A program made the position numbers and the translations under genes. From contig NZ_QRVE01000010.1 of assembly GCF_003462685.1 (NCBI RefSeq), positions 1 through 64,000 of the forward strand: a DNA stretch of 64,000 nucleotides, given 5' to 3'. The notes below the pieces were generated by a model. That model saw only the letters and a program-made list of their open reading frames with translations. It was not told the origin of the DNA and searched no databases. Origin of the DNA: Collinsella sp. AF23-4AC (GTDB lineage Bacteria; Actinomycetota; Coriobacteriia; Coriobacteriales; Coriobacteriaceae). Positions 34,456-43,695 of the stretch are shown here, piece after piece; the stretch's first letter is position 1, and each line of letters begins with the position of its first letter.

Positions 34456-36768
34456 CTACGCCGACGCGCTGTCGCGAGCCGCCTGGCATGTAGGAGTCTG
34501 ACGCAGCGTAAGCGGCTTGTCCCCCGCCTCGGCCGACGTGGTCAGCGTATATGTGATCGTCGTCGTCTCGCCAGCATGCAGGTCAACGGTGCCCGAATAG
34601 AAGGGGATTCCATGCCACGCAGCGGCGCCAAGACCAAACTGGGTGCCCTCGACGGTCAGATCAGTAATGTTGCCGCCCGTCGGGGCAAACAACGAGACAT
34701 TCAGACGCTCGTCGTCGCGCGCGGCATCGGGCGCGCTCGCCGCGACGTAGTCGGGCAGCTTGCCGGCCTCCTCCTGCGTCATGATGTTCGTCAGGGTAAC
34801 GGTGATGCGATAGGAGCACGTGCCGTCGCCGTTCTTGATGCCCTGGCCAATCTGCGTGTCGGCGTTCAGATACCAGTCGAGCTTGGAGAAGCTCAGGTTG
34901 TTAAAGTAAACGCCGGCAACGGGATCGGCACTCGGATCATCCGGATCGGGCAGCGAAGCGTCAATGCCCGTCTCTTTGATGGCATTCTGCTCATCATCGT
35001 TTCTCATCCAAGCGATCAGGCGGCCCTCTTCGGCACCGCGCTCAACGGCGCTGACAAGCTTCGTAACATCGACATCGCCGATACCGCCAAGGATCTTGTC
35101 GAAGGCAGCGCTGGCGACGGATGCAAAGATGCCGTCAGACTCCTCGACCGGATAGTTCCAGTACACATCGTGCATGAGGACCTTTGCGGCGTTGGTGCCG
35201 TCGACAACCGTTCCGTCGGGCAGCGACACGTTACCGACCAGGCCCAGCAGATACTGCAGGAACACCGGGTCGATACCGATGACGCCATCAACGTCCTGTC
35301 CATACTGGGACTTCCACAGCGCGGCGACACGCTGCGAGTTGCGGGGCCAATCAGGCGAATAGGTATTGCCCGAGTTGTACAGGTTACTGTGGTTGCCGAA
35401 CAGCGCCTCATCCTCTTCGTCGACGCTCTCGACTGCCTCATCCTCGCTGAGTCCAATGCGGGGAACAAACTCGCCAATCGACATCTGGCCGTCAGTGACC
35501 GAAATCAGGCCCTGTGAACCGCCAAAGCCGCCGCAAGCACGAATCTCGACGTTGTTCATGGCGTACATAAGGTAGTTGCGCGTCTGGCCGTTGGCGCCGA
35601 GCATCTGGGGAAGGACGGGGGCGACCTTCTCCGCCGCGTCAACCGCGCCGTTGAGGGTGGCAAAGCCGTCCTTGGCCTTATCGACCAGCTCGGTCACCTG
35701 GGAAATATGAGTATCGCCAATGCCCTGGACCTTCTCGTTGGCGCTCTTGAACACCTTCGAGCTGCTGGAAAGCGAATCGGCGACCGCCTGCAGCGCGGAC
35801 ACGTTAATCATGCCGTCCTGGAACAGCTTGCCGGGCGTAGCCTGCGAAAGGTTATCGGCCATGGGAACCAGCGCATTGCTCGAGACATCGGACAGGGCGT
35901 CGATCATGGTGCGGGCCGCATTGATGTCGCTGCCATACACCGGGATAAACGAAGCCGCCGTCCACAGCGGGCTCGAAGTCTCCGCCTTCATGCTGTCGCA
36001 GAGCTCATCAATCTTCTTCGCGTCGTCAGGCAACGTCGAAAAATCGCCCGACGTGACCTTGTCCTTAAGGCCACCGACGATCTCGACAGCCTCCTTCGCT
36101 TCGCTCTTTACGGTCTTTGCCGAGTTAAGCAGCATAAAGCCGCTTGCACCAAGCGCAACGAGAAGCACCGCGACTACAGCGGCAATAATGGCGCCGGTGT
36201 GACGCTGTTTGCGCTCGCCCTTGCGATGGCGATGACGGACCAGACCGTCAGAGGTCGAACTCGACGAAGCGTCGCTACCGTAGTTCAAGCCAAAATCGTA
36301 ATAATCTTCCTTGGAACCCGAGCCCGCAAACTCGGCACCGCTATCATCCAGGCGGGCGAACGTGCCAGTCTCGGAGGCGCCGGTGTAGATCGTGCCAAGG
36401 TTACCCGTAAGTCCCGCGCCACCGGCAGAAGGAGTATTGCTGGCGGCCTTGCCGGCATTAACGTTGCCGGCGGCATTCGCGGCGTTGGCAGCACCTGCGT
36501 TGTTCGCAGGTACCGAAGGAGCCCCGCTCGGCTGCGACACGGAGGTTGCACCGCCTGCAAAGACATTCCCTCTTGCACGGCCGGTCTTTTTTGCCTTTTG
36601 AGACTGCTCGTACAGAGCGGTAAACATCGCCGTCTCGCCCGGGGACACGCGCTTACCGGAACCGCCCTGTCCAGCGCCACCCGGCGTGCCGGCCTTACCA
36701 GCCCCGTTCGGACGCGGCGGAACTGCAGGGCGGCCGCTATCGCTGCCCTTAAAGTGATTACCAGCCAT
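34456..36768 (-). CDS. DUF4012 membrane-anchored surface protein
   Basis: This is a 770-residue protein starting MAGNHFKGSD (ATG 36768, GAGGAT site). It has a 180-residue low-complexity cytoplasmic region rich in Ala, Gly, Ser and Asn (ANNAGAANAANAAGNVNAG), basic RHRHRKGERKQRH, one membrane segment (GAIIAAVVAVLLVALGASGFMLL) and a large external DUF4012 region (YLMYAMNNVEIRACGGFGGS, then EFVPRIG...DWPRNSQRVAALWKSQYG). DUF4012 proteins occur in cell-envelope and polysaccharide clusters of Actinobacteria; the function is unknown. Confidence 0.88.
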   Translation of the reverse strand: MAGNHFKGSDSGRPAVPPRPNGAGKAGTPGGAGQGGSGKRVSPGETAMFTALYEQSQKAKKTGRARGNVFAGGATSVSQPSGAPSVPANNAGAANAANAAGNVNAGKAASNTPSAGGAGLTGNLGTIYTGASETGTFARLDDSGAEFAGSGSKEDYYDFGLNYGSDASSSSTSDGLVRHRHRKGERKQRHTGAIIAAVVAVLLVALGASGFMLLNSAKTVKSEAKEAVEIVGGLKDKVTSGDFSTLPDDAKKIDELCDSMKAETSSPLWTAASFIPVYGSDINAARTMIDALSDVSSNALVPMADNLSQATPGKLFQDGMINVSALQAVADSLSSSSKVFKSANEKVQGIGDTHISQVTELVDKAKDGFATLNGAVDAAEKVAPVLPQMLGANGQTRNYLMYAMNNVEIRACGGFGGSQGLISVTDGQMSIGEFVPRIGLSEDEAVESVDEEDEALFGNHSNLYNSGNTYSPDWPRNSQRVAALWKSQYGQDVDGVIGIDPVFLQYLLGLVGNVSLPDGTVVDGTNAAKVLMHDVYWNYPVEESDGIFASVASAAFDKILGGIGDVDVTKLVSAVERGAEEGRLIAWMRNDDEQNAIKETGIDASLPDPDDPSADPVAGVYFNNLSFSKLDWYLNADTQIGQGIKNGDGTCSYRITVTLTNIMTQEEAGKLPDYVAASAPDAARDDERLNVSLFAPTGGNITDLTVEGTQFGLGAAAWHGIPFYSGTVDLHAGETTTITYTLTTSAEAGDKPLTLRQTPTCQAARDSASA

Positions 36769-36917
36769 AAAGAAATCCTCGCAATTGAGTCGCAATGAAA
36801 AAGTCCATAACGTTACTAGTTTATGGCATTTTGAGCATCGACAGCTAAACTCCAGACACGGACATCAATTGTCGAAAATGCGGCACAACACCTTTTCTGT
36901 CTTGGCGGCGGCGCCAG

Positions 36918-37940
36918 CTACACCGTGAGGAACATCATCACGATGATCATGGCAAAGCCGATAAGGTCGGTCGGCAAAAACACCGTGCCCAGCATAACGG
37001 CGCTGGTGATGGTCGCCGAAACCGGCTCCACAGTTCCGATGAGGCTCGCACGCACCGAGCCGATGTCCTTAACGCCCTGCATATAGAGCATGTAAGCAAA
37101 AAACGATCCGATAATCACGAACACCGCGAGCGCCTCGACGCCGGCGGCGTCGAGCGCCGGCATATGCGCCCAGGGCTGCACGAAGACGCACGAGGCCACG
37201 CCCGCCGTGAGCATTGCCGAGCCCGTGACGATGGGGCTGCCGTATTCGGGCAGGATCTTGGCGGGAATCACCGCCATACACGCGGCGCTGACCGCACACA
37301 TAAGACCTGCTGCCAGACCAAGCGGCGAGATATTCAGGCTGGTGGGGTCGCCGCCGGTGGCGATTAAAAAGGTTCCACCCAGAGCCAGGCCAATGCCGAT
37401 GACTTCGCGAGTACGCGGCATGCGGCAATCGGTCACGCAGGTGTAGCCCATGATGATAACGAGCTGCAGGCACTGGAGCACCGTCGCGGTTCCGGCGTTC
37501 GTCAGGCGCACGGCCGAAAGATAGCAAAACTGGTTGAACAGCAGGCCAAAGGCGGTAAAGAGCAGCAGCTGTTTGCGGTCGGCGGGTGTGGTCCAGAGCT
37601 TAATCAGGCGCTCGCGGTCGCGCGTGACAACCACGGCCATAAAGAGTAGACCGGCGAGAATCTGACGCACGCTCATAAGCCACAAGGTGTCGACGTGGTA
37701 GGTATCGAACAGAAAGCTCGCGCTGGTGCCCGAGAAGCCCCAAAACGAACCGCCCACCAGCGTAGCCAAGACGCCCGTGATCATCTTGCGCGTCGAAGCG
37801 CTGTTCAGGCGGTCGCGCCATGCGCGACGGGTGTTGCGGCTGAGCTCGTCGGTGCCCTCGGGCACATCAATGTTCGATATATCGGTCATCGGCACCGAAG
37901 CCCCTGCGCCTTCGACCTGCTCGACACACTCTTTGCTCAT
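36918..37940 (-). CDS. EamA-family (DMT) permease
   Basis: This 340-residue permease starts at ATG 37940 (GGGGGAGTGG site). It has a 48-residue hydrophilic N-terminus, then ten hydrophobic helices in two EamA repeats; the family hallmark SFWGFSGTSASFLF opens repeat one and GSVRASLIGTVEPVSATI marks the second. The substrate is unknown. A second EamA permease lies at 61719-62801. It is separated from the DUF4012 gene by 149 bases. Confidence 0.9.
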   Translation of the reverse strand: MSKECVEQVEGAGASVPMTDISNIDVPEGTDELSRNTRRAWRDRLNSASTRKMITGVLATLVGGSFWGFSGTSASFLFDTYHVDTLWLMSVRQILAGLLFMAVVVTRDRERLIKLWTTPADRKQLLLFTAFGLLFNQFCYLSAVRLTNAGTATVLQCLQLVIIMGYTCVTDCRMPRTREVIGIGLALGGTFLIATGGDPTSLNISPLGLAAGLMCAVSAACMAVIPAKILPEYGSPIVTGSAMLTAGVASCVFVQPWAHMPALDAAGVEALAVFVIIGSFFAYMLYMQGVKDIGSVRASLIGTVEPVSATITSAVMLGTVFLPTDLIGFAMIIVMMFLTV

Positions 37941-38171
37941 TCCACTCCCCCGAAACAGTCTGGAAGCAATTCGGCTTACCTTACCACGGCGAAGGCACCA
38001 GCTGGAGGCTTGTCCGCTTATCGGTAGGACAATTCCGCAGGCGTCTTTCCATAGCTCGATACCGCAATGGCCTTGCATTATGCGACAGCTAAATCGCGGC
38101 AGCAGGCTCTTTTGAAATGGATATGACAAAGCCCCCGAATTCCACAATGTAAGCGATTTTTAAAAATGTTC

Positions 38172-38200
38172 TTGCCACCGAGTTCAGGCTCCGTTATATT
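38172..38200 (+). promoter_or_regulatory. promoter of tRNA-Val
   Basis: TTGCCA (38172-38177) and TATATT (38195-38200) with a 17-bp spacer, 29 bases before the tRNA 5' end. Confidence 0.8.
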
Positions 38201-38229
38201 ATCCCTTGCGCACTTGCGCACCCTTGATC

Positions 38230-38304
38230 GGGCGTTTAGCTCAGGGGGAGAGCGCTTCCCTGACACGGAAGAGGTCAGAAGTTCAAATCTTCTAACGCCC
38301 ACCA
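38230..38304 (+). tRNA. tRNA-Val (anticodon GAC)
   Basis: The 75-nt cloverleaf has acceptor GGGCGTT/AACGCCC, anticodon stem-loop CTTCC-CTGACAC-GGAAG (GAC, reads GUC/GUU), T-loop TTCAAAT and encoded CCA. The D-loop is short. Confidence 0.96.
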
Positions 38305-38311
38305 AATGTTC

Positions 38312-38348
38312 ACAGCTCAGAGGCTATGTCTCTGGGCTGTTTTGTTTT
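38312..38348 (+). terminator. terminator of tRNA-Val
   Basis: ACAGCTCAGAG/CTCTGGGCTGT with a TTTTGTTTT tail, 8 bases after the tRNA. Confidence 0.88.
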
Positions 38349-38638
38349 ATGTCGCCAAATCCGCTGGCAGTTCCAACCGTCATCGCAACGTGACATCAAT
38401 TCACCTGACGAATGGCTGCCAAACAAATTCAATACCCCAACATCAACAATAGCCAGGCACAAAACTGCGCCGCAAACTGCTCCAACCGCCCAACTGGTCA
38501 AAAGCCGACCATCTACTTGCCAATCTATCCATCGGCATAACCAATCAGTCCGCACCGCAACTTCTCAGCAAAACGCCGCGATGTCTGCGCCCTGCGGTAT
38601 CCTTGAGCCACTTGCACCTGCAGCACCAAGGAGCCGCC
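38349..38638. other. non-coding spacer before the DUF5710 gene
   Basis: These 290 bases are A/C-rich. Only a doubtful 81-codon minus-strand frame with one hydrophobic stretch is seen; it crosses the tRNA terminator. I see no promoter or repeat that can be supported. Confidence 0.4.
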
Positions 38639-39325
38639 ATGCGCACCGAGCTCGATGTCCCCTTTTCGCACAAAGAAGAAGCCAAGGCGCTGGGCGCCAA
38701 ATGGGACCGGACCAAGAAGATCTGGTATGTACCCAGCGGCGTCAACCCCGAGCCCTTTGCCGAGTGGCTGCCCGGTGTTGACCGATCCGACCCCTCGGCG
38801 CCGTATATATATCTAGTACTGGGCAAGCGCGAATGCTGGAAGTGTCACAAAGAGACCTCGGTCGCGGCCTTCGGCATTCCCTATCGAACCGATAATGACG
38901 AGAGCATCGCCATCGCGCACGCGCCCAACGAAGCCGGGCACATTGCCATCGACACGGCCAGAGCCGACGCGCTCGCCATCGTGCCCGCTCTTGGCTGCGT
39001 GCCGGGCGAGATCCGCGACTACCTTCATAAGCGCTGCGGCTACAAGCCCGTAACGTCGCGCACCACCAAGACCGTATCGCTCGCCAGCACCTGCACCGTC
39101 TGCGGCGCGCTGCAAGGCAGCCATTACCTGTTCGAGGAGCCCACGTCGCCGTTTGCGCTCACGGCCATTAACAAGCTGCCCACACTGGAGTTCGTACGCG
39201 TGGAAGTCGCCGGCGTCTATGGAATCCCCGCCAGCCAAGGCAACTTTGACCAGGCACTCTTTACCTGGGCACGCGACCATCACGCCGAGTTCCACAAGCA
39301 GCTCGGTGAGGGGATTTATTTGTAG
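38639..39325 (+). CDS. DUF5710 domain protein with zinc-ribbon-like cysteines
   Basis: ATG 38639 follows AAGGAG. This 228-residue protein begins MRTELDVPFSHKEEAKALGA then KWDRTKKIWYVPSG, which is the DUF5710 pattern. Two CxxC pairs follow: CWKCHK (about residue 67) and CTVCGA (about 157), a split zinc-ribbon. DUF5710 is often attached to DNA primase or helicase-like mobile-element proteins; this stand-alone copy has no recognised partner. Convergent with the zinc-ribbon gene at 39364. Confidence 0.75.
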   Translation: MRTELDVPFSHKEEAKALGAKWDRTKKIWYVPSGVNPEPFAEWLPGVDRSDPSAPYIYLVLGKRECWKCHKETSVAAFGIPYRTDNDESIAIAHAPNEAGHIAIDTARADALAIVPALGCVPGEIRDYLHKRCGYKPVTSRTTKTVSLASTCTVCGALQGSHYLFEEPTSPFALTAINKLPTLEFVRVEVAGVYGIPASQGNFDQALFTWARDHHAEFHKQLGEGIYL

Positions 39326-39363
39326 GGGCGGAGAGGCTTTCACAGCCAGCTCCTCCGCATCAC

Positions 39364-39624
39364 CTATCCCTCGTCGCCGGCGTCGTACACGATATCGAGG
39401 CCACAAACAGGGCATTTCTCCGGATACACCGGCATATGAACGCCCGTACGTTTCCTCACTTCGTCGCTGAACCTGTCACGTGCATCGATGAACCGAATGT
39501 CGAGACACGGTATTTGCGAGCCGCAGCAAGGGCAGGTGACGACAAACGACCCGCAATCAACCTCTACGCTCGGAAACATATTGTTGTCTATAAGGGCACG
39601 CGGCAGTTTTCCGTACTTCCCCAT
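39364..39624 (-). CDS. small zinc-ribbon protein, unknown
   Basis: ATG 39624 gives an 86-residue product, MGKYGKLPRALIDNNMFPSV..., with two cysteine pairs CPCCG and CPVCG typical of a structural zinc site; a longer frame to 39720 is possible. I do not recognise it. It follows the HNH gene on the same strand after about 147 bases. Confidence 0.55.
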   Translation of the reverse strand: MGKYGKLPRALIDNNMFPSVEVDCGSFVVTCPCCGSQIPCLDIRFIDARDRFSDEVRKRTGVHMPVYPEKCPVCGLDIVYDAGDEG

Positions 39625-39770
39625 CGCAATATCGCCTCGCCAGCCCACGCTCGCTCCCTTCCCGTTATTCAAACCAGGAAGAGCATGCACCAGCAAGTGC
39701 GCGCGAGATTGCATCGCCACGCGATCCGATCAAAAGACACGATCGTAAAAGACCGCCAAAGCCAAATACG

Positions 39771-40853
39771 CTAATACGGCAGAAGCCCCGCCTTTTCACG
39801 CTTCTTTTCCGAGCGATCGAACTCGATGCGATGGGCCTCAAGAAACACCGTATTGGGTCGCCACTGACGCTCATTCGGCTGCCTTAGCGTCGCACCCGCA
39901 AAGGAAACGTAGTCGGTCTTATCCAGCAGGTACGATCCGCACAGCCGATATTCGCCGCAAACAGGCTCAAACGAAATCAGATGAGCATCGAATAAAGCAT
40001 GTAAGTCGCGCCGAAGCAGAATGCCGTTGCTGGCAACCTGCGATTTGGGTCCCGAGTAATTCTCGATATGTGCAGCCTCCAGAGCTTCGCTGACGCCGCA
40101 GTCCGACACCGCGCAACGGCCATCATAGGCGGCAACGAGCTGCTTGCGGAACCATTGTTGCCCCAATCGCTCGCGCCTTAACGCATAGCGGACTTTTTCG
40201 TCGTCGGTCGTACCCTGTCCGGCAAACTCAATATCGACGGGCATGTGCTTCAGATAGCTCATGTCGGGCGCAAAACGAGGGTCCGGTCCGCCTTTATGAA
40301 CAGGACCGTGCAGAACAAACCATCCGTTTTCGGGCTCGAACCGCTCAACAAACGCAAGGCCGAGCACCTTATAGCCCACCTCGGTTGCAAATATGACTCC
40401 GACTGGAACGCCACATTCCATGCAGTTGAGCATTTTACGGTTGTAATTCTGGTCTCGAAAACCAACGGTACCCGGCGCTTGAACCGAGTACTTAATGACC
40501 CACGTACCATCGTCCAAATAGAGCGGAGGCACATCGGTGTAGAAGCTCTTTTTAGAGTTATGGACCGAAAGTGCAAAGATCTTATTAGGATCTTGCTTCA
40601 CCCGATCCTGGCCCGGCCAGAAGATCCCTGAATCCCGCGTTACGGGAAAGAAGTCCGAGCCAATTCTCAAACGATACTGATACTGAGAGCTATCTTCCTT
40701 GGCGTGGTGCGGAAGGCTGGTCCAAACGCCGCCGCGCTGTTCCTCACCCAGAAACCACTCCCATGCCTCAACGTATTCGGAAGGCACGAGACTGCAGGCG
40801 CGGTCATAGCTTGGTCCATCCATCAACGGAACAGCAAGGTCAATGTCGTTCAT
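39771..40853 (-). CDS. HNH endonuclease (possible modification-dependent nuclease)
   Basis: This 360-residue protein has a C-terminal HNH_2-type nuclease: QLVAAYDGRCAVSDCGVSEA then LEAAHIENYSGPKSQ, SNGILLRRDLHALFDAHLISF. The N-terminal 220 residues are not recognised, but the layout (large recognition-like domain plus HNH) resembles stand-alone type IV-like restriction nucleases. No methyltransferase is adjacent. ATG 40853 is chosen; GTG 40862 is an alternative. GC is lower than in core genes, suggesting transfer. Confidence 0.75.
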   Translation of the reverse strand: MNDIDLAVPLMDGPSYDRACSLVPSEYVEAWEWFLGEEQRGGVWTSLPHHAKEDSSQYQYRLRIGSDFFPVTRDSGIFWPGQDRVKQDPNKIFALSVHNSKKSFYTDVPPLYLDDGTWVIKYSVQAPGTVGFRDQNYNRKMLNCMECGVPVGVIFATEVGYKVLGLAFVERFEPENGWFVLHGPVHKGGPDPRFAPDMSYLKHMPVDIEFAGQGTTDDEKVRYALRRERLGQQWFRKQLVAAYDGRCAVSDCGVSEALEAAHIENYSGPKSQVASNGILLRRDLHALFDAHLISFEPVCGEYRLCGSYLLDKTDYVSFAGATLRQPNERQWRPNTVFLEAHRIEFDRSEKKREKAGLLPY

Positions 40854-41067
40854 CGCCAGCACCTACAACCATACGAACGCGAGTCATGCCCCTCAATAAT
40901 ATGGCCGAGAGTCAATTATTACGAGATCTCATTCCGCGATCGGCACATCGTTGATGTTCTCGGTTTGCCGCTGGTGCGCTTGTACCCCGCTACCCCACTC
41001 CCCTGTATACTGATGTAGCACGTGTTTCATCCGGCTTGTTGGGCCGAATTGTTCATGGGAGGGTCTT

Positions 41068-41559
41068 ATGGCCGCTTCGAATCCGCCTAAGGGGAGCGTT
41101 TCTTCTTCGTCCATCAAGCCGGTTACGCGCAAGGCCGTGCGCTGCCAGCGCGAGGTCGCCTGGCTTGTCACGCAGGCGGCGGGCAGGCTTGTGGCGACCA
41201 CCCAGGACGTCAATGCGCCTACGCCGAGCTTTGTGTTAGCAGCGGCGCTGGATTTTGCGCGCCAATTGGAGCTTGCCGCACAGGATTCCAGCGGCCACCT
41301 CGACTACCAGAATGTTATGGCACCCGACCTGCAAACGTTCTGCCACATGGCCAAGTTGCCCGCCGCGCCCAATGCGCTTTCGGACGCAGGCTACATGTTT
41401 ACGCTTTCGGGCGCGGACCTTATCCGCGATATCTACGCATACTGCAGCGAGCTCGCCGAGCGCCACGTCTTTGACGCGGCAGAAGTCAAACCGGGATATG
41501 TCATCAAGCTGGTTCTTAGGCTGTTCTTGATGGACGAGTTCGGGGCCATGCCGGCGTAA
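41068..41559 (+). CDS. hypothetical protein, unrecognised
   Basis: This 163-residue protein starts after GGGAGGG. It is mostly helical by composition (REVAWLVTQAAGRLVATTQD, LDFARQLELAAQDSS, DLIRDIYAYCSELAERHVFD) with no signal peptide or membrane segment. I recognise no family. It stands alone between the divergent HNH gene and the convergent AlbA regulator. Confidence 0.7.
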   Translation: MAASNPPKGSVSSSSIKPVTRKAVRCQREVAWLVTQAAGRLVATTQDVNAPTPSFVLAAALDFARQLELAAQDSSGHLDYQNVMAPDLQTFCHMAKLPAAPNALSDAGYMFTLSGADLIRDIYAYCSELAERHVFDAAEVKPGYVIKLVLRLFLMDEFGAMPA

Positions 41560-41659
41560 GCCGAGTCTTCAGCATCACCGTCGACCGAGCAACAACCGCT
41601 TTACCTTAGTGGGCGCCAATCGAGAGTCGATTAATGGGTCGCCTCGTCCACTAACGCAT

Positions 41660-43132
41660 TTATTCCACGCGCTCTGACAGTCGATATTTGCGGTTGCGGC
41701 TTGTCGGCGGCGCCGTCGGCTCAAGCTCACCCTGCTCAATGAGCGCATTGACGCGTGCCCTAACCTGGGAAACCGTGAGTCCCGTGCGTTCTGCCAGCTC
41801 ACGCGTCCCCAGCTCGCCGTAGTGTTTGAGTGCCGTCACAATTAAGCCCCCGCCATGATCGACCGGCTCGATCTTTGAACGGTAAAGTACGACCTTGAAC
41901 CGATCGAACCCCGGGCAGAACAGGGGCTCGGCCAGACCATGCGCGCGCATGGCATCGATCATCATCGGGATGCCCGAGCCATTGCCCTCAGCCGGCGAAC
42001 CTGCGCCATCCGGCAGCGGGACAATCGACATGAGTTTCACGAGTGTCGCGTTACGGCATCGGGAGCTGCCGTCAAACAAGTTCTCGCGAGCCTTTCCCCC
42101 GTAAAGGCCGCCAGGATTCGTCACCTCGATGCGGTCGTCAAAGACGTCGACGGCAATCGATTGTCCACAGAACCGATCCCCGTATTCTCGATGGATTACG
42201 GCGTTGGCGATTGCCTCGCGCAGAACCTCCTCGGGAATCTCCAGCGAGTCGACACGCGAGACGCCTTGGACGGTCGATGTTCGCCGCAAATTCTTGGCGA
42301 CGGCCGCGACAGCACCCGAAATCATCTCGCCCAACGTTCCCTCACAGATTGTGCGGTCCATAAACCTTAGTGGCCCCGCAGCTCCCTTTTGAGCTCCCAC
42401 GTGGACAGCCACATCAATGAAGAGCTTGGGATAGAACTGCTGAGGGTAAACGCCCGCGGCAAGGAGGCCGGCCTTGGTAACATTGCCCTGGAAGTCGAGG
42501 AGATTCAGGCGCTCCATCTTTGTCTTCTTGTCCGTCGCGCCACGCATCGCTCGAGGCGTCAACGAATAGGCACGTTCTATCGTGCGGTCGACCAGCGACT
42601 CGTCGAGATCGCCCACACTCGCGCCGGGCACCGCATCGCGATCGCTAGGACTCGTCCGTTCGTATGACGACAGTGCCAAAACCTCGGTCGACGAAAGCGG
42701 GACATCTTTGTCATCGATGCGTTTGTAGCTGCCACCTTGAGCGCCCCGCTCTATGACATAGCAAGGCTTGCTAGACGGGTCGAGCTCCTCAATCGTGATA
42801 ACGAGAACAACGGTACCCCGAAGCTCCACGCGCTCAATGGTGTATCTGGGCGGATTGGCCAGCTTTCCGCGACCGCCGGCATCGCCCATGCCCGCCACGA
42901 ATTGGTTGAGCACTTTCTCGGTCTCAAAGTTTGCAACTGGAACAAAACCCGCGCGCTCACTCACTCCGAGTACGATGATGCCGCCGGCGGTGTTTGCGAA
43001 AGCGCTGACCGTTTCCCATACGTCGCGGGAAAGCGTCGTGGCGCTCTCCTTGACCTCGACGTTAAGATCGTCCGAGCCCATGCGCCTTAAAGACTCGAGC
43101 AGACCGGTCAGTTCGTTTTCGTTCATCTGCAC
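41660..43132 (-). CDS. AlbA_2 / ATPase-like / winged-helix regulator
   Basis: This 490-residue protein has an N-terminal AlbA_2 (Schlafen-type) domain (LNVEVKESATTLSRDVWETV...FANTAGGIIVLGVSE), a GHKL-type C-terminal ATP-binding module (EEVLREAIANAVIHREYGDR, then IEVTNPGGLYGG) and a winged helix near the end (GELGTRELAERTGLTVSQVR). Members are often transcriptional regulators with unknown ligand. The leader carries six copies of TTATCTCTC (43189-43393), probably its own operators. Confidence 0.85.
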   Translation of the reverse strand: MQMNENELTGLLESLRRMGSDDLNVEVKESATTLSRDVWETVSAFANTAGGIIVLGVSERAGFVPVANFETEKVLNQFVAGMGDAGGRGKLANPPRYTIERVELRGTVVLVITIEELDPSSKPCYVIERGAQGGSYKRIDDKDVPLSSTEVLALSSYERTSPSDRDAVPGASVGDLDESLVDRTIERAYSLTPRAMRGATDKKTKMERLNLLDFQGNVTKAGLLAAGVYPQQFYPKLFIDVAVHVGAQKGAAGPLRFMDRTICEGTLGEMISGAVAAVAKNLRRTSTVQGVSRVDSLEIPEEVLREAIANAVIHREYGDRFCGQSIAVDVFDDRIEVTNPGGLYGGKARENLFDGSSRCRNATLVKLMSIVPLPDGAGSPAEGNGSGIPMMIDAMRAHGLAEPLFCPGFDRFKVVLYRSKIEPVDHGGGLIVTALKHYGELGTRELAERTGLTVSQVRARVNALIEQGELEPTAPPTSRNRKYRLSERVE

Positions 43133-43188
43133 GTCCTTTCGCTCGGTTCTGCGAAGAATGCCGCGAATAGATTTCCTGCGTCTCTCAG

Positions 43189-43425
43189 TTATCTCTCGTA
43201 ATTATCTCTCATCTTTCTGTTATCTCTCATATTAGAGAGGAGTGAGAGATGAAAGATAAGATGTCTGTCATCTGTTTCATTTAAACATGTTTTCGCTGGT
43301 AAAACAATTTATATTGAGACAATACCATGGTTGCCTGTCTCTTTGCAGCATTGTTATCTCTCATATTTATCTCTCATCTTTCTGTTATCTCTCATATTAG
43401 ATACGAATGAGATATGAGAGATGTG
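43189..43425. repeat. TTATCTCTC repeat array (candidate operators)
   Basis: Six copies of TTATCTCTC occur at about 43189, 43202, 43220, 43353, 43367 and 43385, with inverted GAGAGAT(A) copies at 43243 and 43411-43421. A 35-bp block is repeated exactly (about 43202-43236 and 43367-43401), 165 bp apart. It faces the AlbA_2 regulator start. Confidence 0.8.
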
Positions 43426-43435
43426 TGGGCGGCGG

Positions 43436-43530
43436 ATGAGCGTGGATTTTGGACGGTCGGAAAATGAGGGTGGATATTTGGACGGTTTTTGGGCGTTTTG
43501 AGGCTGATTCCGTCCGAAAATCCACTCTCA
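43436..43530. repeat. REP-like GTGGAT repeats
   Basis: ATGAGCGTGGATTTT (43436), ATGAGGGTGGATATT (about 43466) and the inverted ATCCACTCTCAT (about 43522) surround GGACGG/CCGTCC boxes and can fold into a hairpin. The same word recurs at 54579-54673. Confidence 0.6.
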
Positions 43531-43695
43531 TTCGATAGGCGTCCAAGTTTCCACGCTCGCGCGGCGGTCACGCGGGGCCTATGCCCAATCCGCTGGCATC
43601 GTCTTCAGTTCGCCGCAGAGCCGTGCCCCCATATGGGTATACTCTCGAGGATTCGACTCGATTCGCCCCCGCTGGGGCGTCAAAGGAGACTGCTT
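43531..43695 (+). promoter_or_regulatory. presumed promoter region of the M16 peptidase gene
   Basis: A perfect TATACT -10 lies at 43638-43643, 53 bases before ATG 43696; the -35 is not clear. AAAGGAG at 43682 is the ribosome site. No gene is supported in 43133-43695. Confidence 0.4.

Noticed and set aside
38310..38555. Small minus-strand membrane protein gene
   Set aside because: It crosses the tRNA-Val terminator, has no clear ribosome site, and starts with GTG; support is too weak.
43189..43425. CRISPR array from TTATCTCTC repeats
   Set aside because: Repeats of 9 bases at irregular spacing; no spacers of constant length and no cas genes.
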